27,028 bases of DNA from an uncultured Oribacterium sp. Lineage in GTDB: Bacteria; Bacillota; Clostridia; Lachnospirales; Lachnospiraceae. Shown one piece after another: positions 1 to 7,813 of this stretch; the stretch's first letter is position 1; the number at the start of each line of letters is the position of its first letter. Both the position numbers and the translations under genes were made by a program. Under the pieces are notes generated by a model. It saw only the letters and a program-made list of their open reading frames with translations. It was not told the DNA's origin and did not search any database. The stretch covers positions 1 to 27,028 of the forward strand of contig CALAOB010000156.1 of assembly GCA_937927445.1 (NCBI GenBank). Reading direction: 5' to 3'.

Positions 1-71
1 CCCTTGAAAACACTGGAGGTAAACCGCTCAATATAGTCTGTTTGACGACGATATGCAATTCTGAACTCTCA

Positions 72-80
72 TGCTAGAAT
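72..80 (+). promoter_or_regulatory. Possible extended -10 promoter for the Rpn-family gene
   Basis: The string TGCTAGAAT fits an extended -10 (TG-N-TANAAT) about 95 bp upstream of the ATG at 175. A TTGACG lies at 42-47, but the 27-bp gap is too long for a normal -35 pairing, so only the -10 half is supported. Confidence 0.3.
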
Positions 81-99
81 CGGGGCATATCGAAGAGTC

Positions 100-133
100 G
101 CACATGAACCAGTTTGGGTGACGGTTCATGCGC
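100..133. repeat. Inverted repeat (stem-loop) in the Rpn leader
   Basis: GCACATGAACC (100-110) and GGTTCATGCGC (123-133) are complementary except for one position that can form a G-U pair, leaving a 12-nt loop. There is no T tract after it, so it is not a classical terminator. It lies in the transcribed leader if the promoter at 72-80 is real. It could be a leader structure or the end of a mobile element left of the window. Confidence 0.4.
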
Positions 134-174
134 GGATATTCCCACAGAAACTATAAAGAGAGAGGAGTGACGAA

Positions 175-1044
175 ATGGCGCAAAAGGATGCATCTCAGAA
201 GATTCTTGAATCCTACAATGATGTGTTTTCAGACATCGTAAATGTACTTTTGTTTAATGGCAGGAAGGTCCTGGCGGAGGATGAGCTGGAGGACCAGGCT
301 CCGCGGTCGTACTATAAGGCGGATGGTAAGATCCACGAGATCGAGCGGGATGTCGCAAAGAGATGGAAGAATGGAAACATACGGGTCGCCTGCATTGGCT
401 TCGAAAACCAGACCGCGAGTGATCCGGATATGCCGCTTCGCGTGATAGGCTATGATGGCGCGGAGTATCGGGCGCAGCTTTTAAACAAACAGGCGGTACA
501 TTATCCGGTCGTGACGCTGGTGCTTTACTTCGGGCATAAACAGAGATGGAGCGGGCCGCTGACGCTGAAGGAAAGGCTGGATATTCCGAAAGAATTCGAT
601 GAGTATGTGAATGATTACAAAATTCACATATTTGAGATTGCGTTTATGGACAAGGAGGAGGTAGACTTATTTCAGAGTGTTTTCCGGGCCGTGGCGGAAT
701 ATTTCGTGCAGAAGCGAGAAAATGGAGATTACAAGCCTAGACCGCAGGATTTGAAGCACGTGCAGGAAACGTTGCAGCTGCTTAGTGTCATGACTAACGA
801 CCATCGGTTTGAAGATGTTTATAATGAAGCATCAGATGCTCAGAAGGGAGAGATGCGAAATATGTGTGAGATTCTGGATAAGATTGAGAACAGAGGAAGA
901 GCGGAAGGTAATGCAGAAGGAAAGGAACAAATGGCGGACCTCATGAAAATTCTACTCGCGGAGAATCGCATCGAGGATGCGAAGCGTGCTGCGGAGGATC
1001 CGGTATATTGCGATGAGTTGATGAAGCAGTATGGAATTGGCTGA
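175..1044 (+). CDS. Rpn family recombination-promoting nuclease / putative transposase (PD-(D/E)XK)
   Basis: 289-aa protein of the Rpn/transposase_31-like group, common in multiple copies in Lachnospiraceae genomes. The region around residues 65-125 carries the PD-(D/E)XK-like core: a strand ending in GFENQ (the E-x-Q of the fold), then YDGAEYRAQL and VTLVLYFGHKQRW, the typical family strand followed by WxGPLTLKERL. The C-terminus has a charged GRAEGNAEGKE helix and a short helical tail, as is usual here. The start is supported by GAGAGGAG 7-8 bp upstream of ATG 175. Family members such as E. coli RpnA are DNA endonucleases linked to RecA-independent recombination; activity of this one is inferred. 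Base composition is less GC-rich than most neighbours, consistent with acquisition. A strong terminator follows. Confidence 0.85.
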   Translation: MAQKDASQKILESYNDVFSDIVNVLLFNGRKVLAEDELEDQAPRSYYKADGKIHEIERDVAKRWKNGNIRVACIGFENQTASDPDMPLRVIGYDGAEYRAQLLNKQAVHYPVVTLVLYFGHKQRWSGPLTLKERLDIPKEFDEYVNDYKIHIFEIAFMDKEEVDLFQSVFRAVAEYFVQKRENGDYKPRPQDLKHVQETLQLLSVMTNDHRFEDVYNEASDAQKGEMRNMCEILDKIENRGRAEGNAEGKEQMADLMKILLAENRIEDAKRAAEDPVYCDELMKQYGIG

Positions 1045-1135
1045 GTGGGCTGTTTTGTAATAGAGGCAGACGTTATTCGTCTTGATGATTACTGGCGTAT
1101 AATCCTGTTTTTTGCAGTACAACAAGTGTTTATTA

Positions 1136-1177
1136 AGTTCTTGGACTGGCTCTTTGAGCCAGTTCCAGGACTTTTTT
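1136..1177 (+). terminator. Rho-independent terminator after the Rpn gene
   Basis: Arms 1136-1152 and 1156-1172 form a 17-bp imperfect stem (CTGGCTC/GAGCCAG next to a TTT loop, with G-U pairs further out), followed by a T run to 1177. It is oriented for the + strand gene ending at 1044; the convergent rsmJ-like gene ends just beyond, at 1188. Confidence 0.8.
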
Positions 1178-1187
1178 ATATGCTGAT

Positions 1188-2156
1188 TTATACGTTTTCC
1201 GGATAGACATAGCAGTCATAGCGGATGGCTTTTCCGTCGAGCGAGTAGGACGGCTTCAGGCCGGCGAGGTACGGGCCCTTCGCGGGGCGCTTCACGACGA
1301 TTTTAAACGGGCGCGCGGCGATGGCGGCCTGCATCAGCGCTTCTTCATTCTCCGCCGGTGCCTCGAGGTAGTGGATGAGCTGGAACTTCTTTTTCACGAG
1401 GCCACTTTTCTGGCGCTCCGGGAACATCGGGTCGAGGTAGATGACATCCGGGCGCTTCAACGCAATATCTGAGCCGTTCGCCATGGCCGCTGACTCTGTC
1501 AGAGTCGAACAGGCGTGCCCGGCAGCGTCCTCCTGTGTATCCGAACCCAGCCCTGCTTTCCCAAACTTCCGGAGATGGTCAATGCTGTCGCCCTCGACGA
1601 GCTGCATGCGCATAACGATCTCGTGAAGCGCTGCTTCCTCGAGTGCGCGCCGCATCGTGTCCTGCAGGAGCGCGGCGATGACCGGATCCTGTTCGAAGAG
1701 CGTCACCTCACAGCCGGCGGCCGCGAGCAGCAGCGAATCCTCGCCCATGCCCGCGGTCGCATCGATTACGCGCAGTTTCTCCCGGCCTTTTACTTTCGTC
1801 GCCTTCACGAGGAGCTCATGGGTCAGATTATGGTACTGAAGACGCTTCTGCAGCTTCGTGAAGTCGCCACGCATCGCCTGATCGCCATCTGTGAGGGAGA
1901 GGCCGGTTGCATCCACGGAGAGCCAGACCAGACTTTTTCTGGTACCGGTCGCCGAAGCCTGTGTATCCGCAACGATTCGCACACCTTCTGCAGGAGATGC
2001 TGCGCATTCATCCGCTTCTTTCTGTGTTTCGCCCACAGCAGATGGAGCGAGCACTTCTGCTTCTTCTAACAGCTGCGTCTTAAGATGCACGGCAAGCGCC
2101 TCCGCGTATGCGCGGTCGCCATCCGCTTTCAGTACAATCGGGATTCGTTCATTCAT
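1188..2156 (-). CDS. rsmJ: RsmJ-like class I SAM-dependent methyltransferase (16S rRNA m2G1516 type)
   Basis: 322-aa protein with the RsmJ/DUF548 layout. A divergent N-terminal ~110 residues (with a low-conservation A/E-rich stretch) leads to the family helix LQYHNLTHELLVKA. The SAM-binding loop VIDATAGMGEDS follows, then an acidic motif II (TLFEQD). The catalytic-region signature VIYLDPMFPERQKSGLVKKK and a C-terminal VVKRPAKGP complete it. Enterobacterial RsmJ is about 250 aa; the extra length is in the N-terminal region. I chose ATG at 2156 because AGGAGGAG lies 7-8 bp upstream; a TTG start at 2177 would bury that site. RsmJ methylates G1516 of 16S rRNA in E. coli; the same substrate is inferred here. 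It is a single gene, convergent with the Rpn gene. Confidence 0.85.
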   Translation of the reverse strand: MNERIPIVLKADGDRAYAEALAVHLKTQLLEEAEVLAPSAVGETQKEADECAASPAEGVRIVADTQASATGTRKSLVWLSVDATGLSLTDGDQAMRGDFTKLQKRLQYHNLTHELLVKATKVKGREKLRVIDATAGMGEDSLLLAAAGCEVTLFEQDPVIAALLQDTMRRALEEAALHEIVMRMQLVEGDSIDHLRKFGKAGLGSDTQEDAAGHACSTLTESAAMANGSDIALKRPDVIYLDPMFPERQKSGLVKKKFQLIHYLEAPAENEEALMQAAIAARPFKIVVKRPAKGPYLAGLKPSYSLDGKAIRYDCYVYPENV

Positions 2157-2277
2157 CGTATTCTCTCCTCCTGTCAACCCCGATTTCCGGGAAGTCTCTA
2201 GAAAGAATTATATCATCCATTTAAAAAAATTATCCACGTAAATATCAAGAAACCGTATGAATTCTTACGATCTGATG

Positions 2278-2283
2278 TATAAT
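2278..2283 (+). promoter_or_regulatory. Possible -10 box for the FtsL/DivIC-like gene
   Basis: Perfect TATAAT in the context GATGTATAAT, about 130 bp upstream of ATG 2412. No good -35 is visible. The same decamer occurs at 7329-7338 upstream of the DUF2752 gene. Confidence 0.35.
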
Positions 2284-2411
2284 GATTGCTGAATAATTAC
2301 TTTTTAGTGATTAACAGGTGCGTGAAGGATCGAAAAAATGCGTAAAAACTGATATCGACGCTGGATCGTGATTTCGCTGATGTCAGAATTATGTAAGGAA
2401 AGCAGTGTAGC

Positions 2412-3011
2412 ATGGGACGAATGTATGTGGATGGGAATACAGTTCGTGCCGATGTTTCGGAGAGACGTCCGCTGGTACGTGAGACTCTGGTTGTAGAGGA
2501 GCGCGGAAGACGGAATCAGATTCATCTCTATCGGGACCGGTACGACGGACAGCTTCGGCTGGAGTACCAGGAAGATAAAAGTATCATCGCCCCGTTTTTT
2601 CGGCTGATTCCGGAACGCGTGCTGGATGGTGCCTGTCGTCTGTTACTGAGCTTTTCGATTATTTTCATTTTTCTGACCTGCTACCAGTGTGTACACCTCG
2701 ATACGATGGTCTCCACGAGGCTGACGACAATCGAGCAGAAGCGCACACAGCTCGAGCAGCTGCGGGTGCAGAATGCAGATCTTCAGGCGAAGATCAACGA
2801 CGCAGTGAACCCGGATCAGATTTACAGGGATGCGGTCGAGAAGTACGGCATGGTCCTTCCGGACCAGACGAAGACAATCGTCTTCGAAAAAACCGGAAAA
2901 TCAGAGTACATCCGGCAGTATGATGCGATTCCGAGTGGACAGAGTGCCGCCGATGACAGTATGATCGTATCGCTGAAAAGCAGTCTGGCACAGTTCTTCA
3001 TGCTGGACTGA
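2412..3011 (+). CDS. FtsL/DivIC-like single-pass membrane coiled-coil protein
   Basis: 199-aa protein of bitopic topology. A charged cytoplasmic N-terminus (about residues 1-72) leads to one hydrophobic segment (about 76-94), then a coiled coil (about 100-131, rich in E/Q/L) and a segment reading NPDQIYRDAVEKYGMVLP. That last pattern, in which the coiled coil ends in a 'YGM' motif, is typical of FtsL/DivIC septum-formation initiators, which bridge FtsQ/DivIB and the FtsW-FtsI synthase. A Shine-Dalgarno AAGGA sits about 11 bp before ATG 2412. It is not beside mraZ, mraW or ftsI here, so it could be a second paralogue or a clostridial FtsL outside the dcw cluster. The N-terminal ~70 residues are longer than in a minimal FtsL. 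The assignment rests on architecture, not on a decisive motif. Confidence 0.6.
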   Translation: MGRMYVDGNTVRADVSERRPLVRETLVVEERGRRNQIHLYRDRYDGQLRLEYQEDKSIIAPFFRLIPERVLDGACRLLLSFSIIFIFLTCYQCVHLDTMVSTRLTTIEQKRTQLEQLRVQNADLQAKINDAVNPDQIYRDAVEKYGMVLPDQTKTIVFEKTGKSEYIRQYDAIPSGQSAADDSMIVSLKSSLAQFFMLD

Positions 3012-3115
3012 TAAAATTTATGTTCGCATGACTGCGTGACGGGCCGAAGCATTGGCCTCTGCGACAGTTTACGATAGCTCCGGCGATGTGCCGGAGAGGG
3101 GAGAGTTTTTATACC

Positions 3116-3152
3116 GGGCTGCAGCTTCTTCGGAGGCTGCAGTCCTTCTTTA
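3116..3152 (+). terminator. Stem-loop, probable terminator of the FtsL-like gene
   Basis: GGGCTGCAGCTTC (3116-3128) pairs with GGAGGCTGCAGTCC (3132-3145), with one bulged G, followed by TTCTTTA. A weaker GC-rich hairpin (CTCCGGC/GCCGGAG, 3078-3096) ahead of TTTTT at 3106-3110 may be an additional stop. Confidence 0.5.
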
Positions 3153-3165
3153 TATTGTGAATAAG

Positions 3166-3202
3166 AAGAGAGCTTTCACCTTGCGGCGAGAAGCTCTCTT
3201 TT
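3166..3202. terminator. Bidirectional terminator between convergent genes
   Basis: Perfect 10-bp arms AAGAGAGCTT (3166-3175) and AAGCTCTCTT (3191-3200) around a 15-nt loop, with TTTT on the + side and TTCTTATT on the - side. It lies between the FtsL-like gene (+, ends 3011) and the MATE gene (-, ends 3226) and probably serves the MATE transcript. Confidence 0.65.
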
Positions 3203-3225
3203 GCTGTTTCTATATGATTCTGAAC

Positions 3226-4575
3226 TTATGCGGTCCCGAGTTCCTTCCGCACCTTCCTGATCACCACGAGGTAGGCGCCGGCGGTGAAGAGGCAGGCGCT
3301 GATCCAGGCGGCCGGGTCGCAGAAGACGGCGAGCGGGAAGAGGACGAGCTTCATCGCGAAGAGGGCGACGATGAGGCGGGCGAGGAGCTCGACGACACCA
3401 CCCATCATCGGGAGGAAGCCGTGGCCGCAGCCCTGCATCGCGTTACGGAAGATGAAGATGAAGCTCAGCGGGATGTAGAAGAGCGTGGCGATGTGTACGT
3501 AGGTGCTTGCCCATGGCATCATCTCCTCGATGGAGCCGGAGCCGGCGAAGAAGATCGCCATGACCGGACGGAGGAGCAGCAGGCAGATGATCGCGGCGAG
3601 GATCGAGTAGATGGTTTCGATGACGATCGCGGCGCGCACACCTGCGGAGATGCGCTCACTCTTGCCGGAGCCGTAGTTCTGGCCGCTGTAGGTCGCCATG
3701 GCCTGGCCCATCGAGTTCATCTCCTGGGTGAGGACACTGTGCAGCTTGTTGGCTGCGGTGGTCGCGGCGACGGCGGTGGAGCCGAAGAGGTTGATGGCAG
3801 ACTGCATGATGATGGTGCCACTCGCGGTGATCGCGAACTGAAGCGCCATCGGGACACCGACGGACATCTGCCGCTGTGTGTCCGAGCGGTTGATGCGCCA
3901 GTCGTGACGCTCCGGCCAGAGCACCTTCTCCTTCTTATAGATATAGAAGAGACAGAGCGTAGCGGAGATGCCCTGGGAGAGGTCGGTGGCGAGTGCTGCC
4001 CCCGCCACACCGAGCTTTAAGCCGATGATGAAGAAGAGGTCCAGAACGACATTGAGGCAGGCACTGAATACCAGGAAGCAGAGCGGCACCTTACTGTTTC
4101 CGACGGCCTGCAGGAAGGCCGAGAAAAGATTGTAGTAGACGCTCGCGACGATGCCCATGCAGATGATGCTGATGTAGGTGTGAGCATCCTCGAAGATGTT
4201 CGCCGGCGTATTCATGAGCCGGAGCAGCGGGCGCATCATGGACACCGAGAGCGTGGTCACGACCACGATGACGATTGCGGCGAGGAGGATGCCGTTTGCC
4301 ACACTGCGCTTCACGCGTGGGTAGTCCTGGGCACCATAGACCTGGGAGGTCAGCACCGTGAAGCCGGTGCAGAGGCCCTGGGAGAAGCCGAGCACGAGGA
4401 ACATGATGGTACCGGTGGCACCGACCGCAGCGAGGGCATCCGCGCCGACGAAACGGCCGACGATGATGGTGTCCGCCATGTTGTAGAGCTGCTGGAAGAC
4501 ATTGCCGATAAACAGCGGAATCATGAATTTTAAGATGATCGGAAACGGGTTCCCCTTCGTCATATCGAGTGTCAT
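3226..4575 (-). CDS. MATE family multidrug/sodium antiporter
   Basis: 449-aa integral membrane protein with about 12 hydrophobic segments in two pseudo-symmetrical halves. The N-terminal signature is typical of the DinF/MepA/NorM superfamily: PIILKFMIPLFIGNVFQQL, then YNMADTIIVGRFVGADALAA, then a GFTVLTSQVYGA-like loop. The second half has the internal copy IMQSAINLFGSTAVAATTAANK with a Y-S-G-Q-N-Y-G motif. Length is normal for MATE exporters, which export cationic drugs or metabolites using H+ or Na+ gradients; substrate unknown. AGGAG lies 7 bp upstream of ATG 4575 on the minus strand, and a TTGTAT-N17-TATAAT promoter is visible just upstream. Transcribed alone, divergently from feoAB. Confidence 0.93.
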   Translation of the reverse strand: MTLDMTKGNPFPIILKFMIPLFIGNVFQQLYNMADTIIVGRFVGADALAAVGATGTIMFLVLGFSQGLCTGFTVLTSQVYGAQDYPRVKRSVANGILLAAIVIVVVTTLSVSMMRPLLRLMNTPANIFEDAHTYISIICMGIVASVYYNLFSAFLQAVGNSKVPLCFLVFSACLNVVLDLFFIIGLKLGVAGAALATDLSQGISATLCLFYIYKKEKVLWPERHDWRINRSDTQRQMSVGVPMALQFAITASGTIIMQSAINLFGSTAVAATTAANKLHSVLTQEMNSMGQAMATYSGQNYGSGKSERISAGVRAAIVIETIYSILAAIICLLLLRPVMAIFFAGSGSIEEMMPWASTYVHIATLFYIPLSFIFIFRNAMQGCGHGFLPMMGGVVELLARLIVALFAMKLVLFPLAVFCDPAAWISACLFTAGAYLVVIRKVRKELGTA

Positions 4576-4617
4576 AATAATCTCCTGAAAAAGACTCTTT
4601 ACGTTTGCTAATCGCGA

Positions 4618-4646
4618 ATTATAATGTTAATTTTAAAGATATACAA
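4618..4646 (-). promoter_or_regulatory. Sigma-A promoter for the MATE gene
   Basis: On the minus strand TTGTAT (4646-4641), a 17-bp spacer, then a perfect TATAAT (4623-4618), about 40 bp upstream of ATG 4575. The -35 matches only its TTG half. A near-palindromic AGAT-ATT-ATCT overlaps the -35 side, but it is too short to assign to Fur or another regulator. Confidence 0.55.
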
Positions 4647-4681
4647 GATATTATCTGCTTTCTAAACTGACGAATTTTAAT

Positions 4682-4702
4682 CCTGGAATGGGCGATTCCA
4701 GG
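4682..4702. other. Stem-loop in the feoAB leader
   Basis: CCTGGAAT (4682-4689) and ATTCCAGG (4695-4702) are perfect 8-bp arms around GGGCG, about 80 bp before the feoAB start. The following sequence is only moderately T-rich. It could be a leader structure, an operator, or a weak terminator. No recognised Fur box or metal riboswitch is visible. Confidence 0.45.
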
Positions 4703-4781
4703 TGATTTTGTCTTAGCAGGAAGTTCAGGACGGTATACCTTTGATTTTACAGGAGTATGAAATTTATCAGGGAGTGATCTT

Positions 4782-7193
4782 ATGACATTAAAGGATCTTG
4801 ACATCGGCCAGAGCGCCATCGTGACGACGGTCGGAGGCGAGGGCGCGCTTCGACAGCATTTCCTGGATATGGGCGTGATTCCGGGGGCAGAGGTGCAGCT
4901 CGTGAAGTTTGCACCGATGGGGGACCCGATGGAGCTGCGGATCCATGATTATCAGCTGACCCTTCGTCTTGCGGATGTGGCGCAGATTCAGGCGCGGCCG
5001 ATCACGGCGGAGGAGCATAAGGAGCACCAGCTCTGGAAGAAGGAGCAGCACCCGGCGACGAAGGCGGAGCTCGATGCGGCGGAAGCGGCGAAGGACGGAA
5101 AGTTCTTCGACGATGACGAGCACCCGGGCCTCGGCGAGGGCGGTCGTTTCCATGATAAGGCGAGCGAGCATCCGCTTCCGGAGGATACGAAGCTCAGCTT
5201 CGCACTGGCGGGCAACCAGAACTGCGGTAAGACGACACTCTTTAATCAGCTGACGGGCTCGAACCAGCACGTCGGTAATTTCCCGGGCGTCACGGTGGAC
5301 CGGAAGTCCGGCTCCATCAAGGGCCATCCGGAAACGGAGGTCACGGACCTGCCGGGCATCTACTCGATGTCGCCGTACACGAGCGAGGAAATCGTCTCCC
5401 GTCAGTTTATCCTGAACGACAAGCCGAAAGGCATCATCAATATCGTCGACGCCACCAACATTGAACGAAACCTCTACCTTACGATGCAGCTGATCGAGCT
5501 GGACATCCCGATGGTGGTCGCCCTCAACATGATGGACGAGCTGCAGGGCAACGGCGGCTCCGTCGACATCAACCGCATGGAGCGTCACCTCGGCGTGCCG
5601 GTCGTGCCGATTTCGGCGGCGAAAAATGAAGGCGTCGATGAGCTGGTGGCCCATGCGCTGCACGTCGCGCGCTATCAGGAGAAGCCGCAGCGGCTCGATT
5701 TCTGTGCGGAGAACGACCACGGTGGCGCGGTCCATCGCTGCGTCCATGGCATCATGCACCTCATCGAGGATCACGCGGTCGCGGCCGGCATCCCGGTACG
5801 ATTTGCGGCGACGAAGTTGATCGAGGGCGATGCGCGGGTCGAGGAAGCGCTGGCGCTCAGTCAGAACGAGAAGGAGATGGTGGAGCACATCATCGTCCAG
5901 ATGGAGGAGGAGCGTGGGCTTGACCGTGCCGCTGCCATCGCGGATATGCGTTTCGACTTCATCGAGCGCATGAGCCGTCGTTGCGTGACGAAGCCGCATG
6001 AGAGCAGAGAAGCGGTCCGCTCGGCGAAGATCGATCAGATTCTGACCGGCCGGCATACAGCGATCCCGGCGTTTATCGTCATCATGGGCCTCGTGTTCTA
6101 CCTGACCTTCAACGTCATCGGCGCCTTCCTGCAGGATGCGCTCGCGTCACTGCTGGACCTCCTGACACAGCTCGTCGACCAGGCACTGACGATGGCCAAT
6201 GTCAGCCACGCGCTGCATTCGCTCGTGATCGACGGTATCTTCACCGGCGTGGGTTCGGTGCTCAGCTTCCTGCCGATCGTCGTGACGCTGTTCTTCTTCC
6301 TGTCCCTCCTCGAGGATACAGGTTATATGGCGCGCATCGCCTTCGTCATGGATAAGCTGCTCCGCCGCATCGGTCTCTCCGGTCGCTCGATCGTGCCAAT
6401 GCTGGTGGGCTTCGGCTGTACGGTGCCCGCGGTCATGTCGTCGCGCACCATGCCGTCGGAGCGGGATCGTAAGATGACCATCATGCTGACTCCGTTTATG
6501 AGCTGCTCGGCGAAGCTGCCGATCTACGGCTTCTTCACGGCGGCCTTTTTCCCGGGGAAGGGCGGTCCGATCATGATCGCGCTCTACCTCACCGGTATCC
6601 TTGTCGGCATCCTCTTCGCGAAGATCAGCCAGCGCTTCACCTTTAAGGGCTCTGCGGTGCCGTTCGTCATGGAGCTTCCGAACTACCGTCTGCCGAGTGC
6701 GAAAAACGTACTGCAGCTGCTCTGGGAGAAGGCGAAGGACTTCCTCACGAAGGCCTTCACGATCATCACCCTCGGCACCATCATCGTCTGGTTCCTGCAG
6801 AACTTCGACTTCGGTCTCAACATGGTGAGAGACTCATCACGCAGCATCCTCGCGGCCATCGCGAGTGCGATCGCACCGATCTTCCGACCGCTCGGCTTCG
6901 GTGACTGGCGCATCACGGTCTCGCTGATTTCCGGCTTCCTCGCGAAGGAAAGCGTCGTATCGACCCTGAACATCCTCTTCGGCGGCATGGGTGCGATCCG
7001 CGCGGCCCTGACCCCGCTCGCAGCCGCTGCCCTCCTCGTGTTCTGCCTGCTCTACACCCCGTGCATCGCCGCCATCACCTCCGTGAAGCGCGAGCTCGGC
7101 ACCCGCTGGGCCATCGGCATGGTGCTCCTCCAGTGCACCATCGCGTACCTCTGCGCCGGAGTCGTCGTGCTGATCGGACAGATCATCCTGTAA
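4782..7193 (+). CDS. feoB: Ferrous iron transporter FeoB with fused N-terminal FeoA domain
   Basis: 803-aa fusion for Fe(II) uptake across the cytoplasmic membrane. Residues 1-~72 are a FeoA SH3-like domain (LRQHFLDMGVIPGAEVQL). A charged linker (~75-135) precedes the FeoB G domain: G1 GNQNCGKT (144-151), G3 DLPG, G4 NMMD, G5 SAA. A helical insertion-domain region (~290-420) leads to the membrane part with its two Gate repeats, including GCTVPAVMSSRTMPSERDRK and the PFMSCSAKLPIY Cys motif. The second Gate contains FLAKESVVSTL and LLYTPCIAA. The start is supported by AGGGAGTG 7 bp upstream of ATG 4782. FeoA is more often a separate ORF; fusion is known in Clostridia. Monocistronic, with its own terminator. 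No FeoC is seen. Confidence 0.96.
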   Translation: MTLKDLDIGQSAIVTTVGGEGALRQHFLDMGVIPGAEVQLVKFAPMGDPMELRIHDYQLTLRLADVAQIQARPITAEEHKEHQLWKKEQHPATKAELDAAEAAKDGKFFDDDEHPGLGEGGRFHDKASEHPLPEDTKLSFALAGNQNCGKTTLFNQLTGSNQHVGNFPGVTVDRKSGSIKGHPETEVTDLPGIYSMSPYTSEEIVSRQFILNDKPKGIINIVDATNIERNLYLTMQLIELDIPMVVALNMMDELQGNGGSVDINRMERHLGVPVVPISAAKNEGVDELVAHALHVARYQEKPQRLDFCAENDHGGAVHRCVHGIMHLIEDHAVAAGIPVRFAATKLIEGDARVEEALALSQNEKEMVEHIIVQMEEERGLDRAAAIADMRFDFIERMSRRCVTKPHESREAVRSAKIDQILTGRHTAIPAFIVIMGLVFYLTFNVIGAFLQDALASLLDLLTQLVDQALTMANVSHALHSLVIDGIFTGVGSVLSFLPIVVTLFFFLSLLEDTGYMARIAFVMDKLLRRIGLSGRSIVPMLVGFGCTVPAVMSSRTMPSERDRKMTIMLTPFMSCSAKLPIYGFFTAAFFPGKGGPIMIALYLTGILVGILFAKISQRFTFKGSAVPFVMELPNYRLPSAKNVLQLLWEKAKDFLTKAFTIITLGTIIVWFLQNFDFGLNMVRDSSRSILAAIASAIAPIFRPLGFGDWRITVSLISGFLAKESVVSTLNILFGGMGAIRAALTPLAAAALLVFCLLYTPCIAAITSVKRELGTRWAIGMVLLQCTIAYLCAGVVVLIGQIIL

Positions 7194-7217
7194 ATAAAAC
7201 ATCAGATGCAAACCCAA

Positions 7218-7244
7218 AGAGACGCCCCGCCGGGCGTCTCTTTT
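7218..7244 (+). terminator. Rho-independent terminator of feoAB
   Basis: Perfect 10-bp stem AGAGACGCCC (7218-7227) / GGGCGTCTCT (7232-7241) with a CGCC loop, followed by TTT. It lies 25 bp after the feoAB stop codon. Confidence 0.85.
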
Positions 7245-7246
7245 GC

Positions 7247-7267
7247 GTAAGGGGGTCAGACCCTATA
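7247..7267. repeat. 21-bp dispersed palindromic repeat, copy 1
   Basis: A GTAA prefix followed by GGGGGTCAGACCCT and ATA. It matches 19 of 21 positions with the copy at 12224-12244. The core GGGTC-A-GACCC is a palindrome. It lies directly after the feoAB terminator. Palindromes of this GGGTCWGACCC type resemble REP-like elements; I infer no specific function. Confidence 0.6.
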
Positions 7268-7332
7268 TCCCCCGGGCGATTAAAAAAGTGTATATTTCAC
7301 AATGTTTTAATGTCCGCATCTGTCAGATGATG

Positions 7333-7338
7333 TATAAT
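7333..7338 (+). promoter_or_regulatory. Possible -10 box for the DUF2752/DUF4234 pair
   Basis: TATAAT in the decamer GATGTATAAT, about 50 bp before ATG 7386. A short palindrome CATCTG-TCAGATG lies just upstream and may be an operator. No convincing -35 is present. Confidence 0.4.
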
Positions 7339-7385
7339 AAAGTAGCAATCGTTTCAAGTAAAGGACCGGAGGGCATCATAGCGCC

Positions 7386-7787
7386 ATGAGACGTCGCTTG
7401 GAGGATCTGGGCGCGCTGGCGCTGATCGCACTGTTTTATATCGTGCTGGAGATGCTGTTCGGCATCAGCTGTCCGTTCAAATTCCTGACGGGAATTTCGG
7501 ATGCGGGCTGCGGCATGAGCCGTGCCTGGATGGCAGTGCTGCGGGGCGACTTCCCGCGCGCCTTCTATTTTCACCCGCTGTGGTCACTCCCGCCGCTGGC
7601 ACTCGCCCTGTGGATGCTGCGGGAGCGCATCCCGAGGATGCTTTACCGTGGACTCCTCGGACTGATGATCGCGGCCTTCCTCCTCGTGTGGATCGTGCGT
7701 TTCTTCATCCCGGGCCAGGACATCGTGGTGTTCGCGCCATGGAACGGTCTCGCCGGACGATTGCTGCGACTTGTATTTACAACATAG
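7386..7787 (+). CDS. DUF2752 domain membrane protein
   Basis: 133-aa protein with three or four hydrophobic segments. Residues ~27-65 carry the DUF2752 signature: a CPF motif, then GISDAGCGMSRA, then LRGDFPRAFYFHPL. In the family this reads roughly CP-x(n)-G-x-x-x-C-G-x-T/S-R-A followed by G-D/N-xxxAxxxNPL. Function of DUF2752 is unknown; the two conserved cysteines suggest a structural or redox role. A GGAGG site lies about 12 bp before ATG 7386, slightly far. The stop is 26 bp before the zinc-ribbon/DUF4234 gene, with which it very probably forms an operon. Confidence 0.85.
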   Translation: MRRRLEDLGALALIALFYIVLEMLFGISCPFKFLTGISDAGCGMSRAWMAVLRGDFPRAFYFHPLWSLPPLALALWMLRERIPRMLYRGLLGLMIAAFLLVWIVRFFIPGQDIVVFAPWNGLAGRLLRLVFTT

Positions 7788-7813
7788 AAAGACACTCTTT
7801 CGGAGGTGACAGT

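Noticed and set aside
3052..4020. 322-codon + strand frame over the MATE gene
   Set aside because: Most of it is antisense to the MATE gene and its product is an E/D/G/H-rich shadow. The first part crosses two terminator hairpins.
4630..4660. Fur box upstream of feoAB
   Set aside because: AGAT-ATT-ATCT is only a 4+4 palindrome and overlaps the divergent MATE promoter; the match to a Fur consensus is too poor to claim.
4788..6056. 422-codon open frame antisense to feoAB
   Set aside because: Shadow of the FeoA/FeoB coding frame; low-complexity charged product and no independent start signal.
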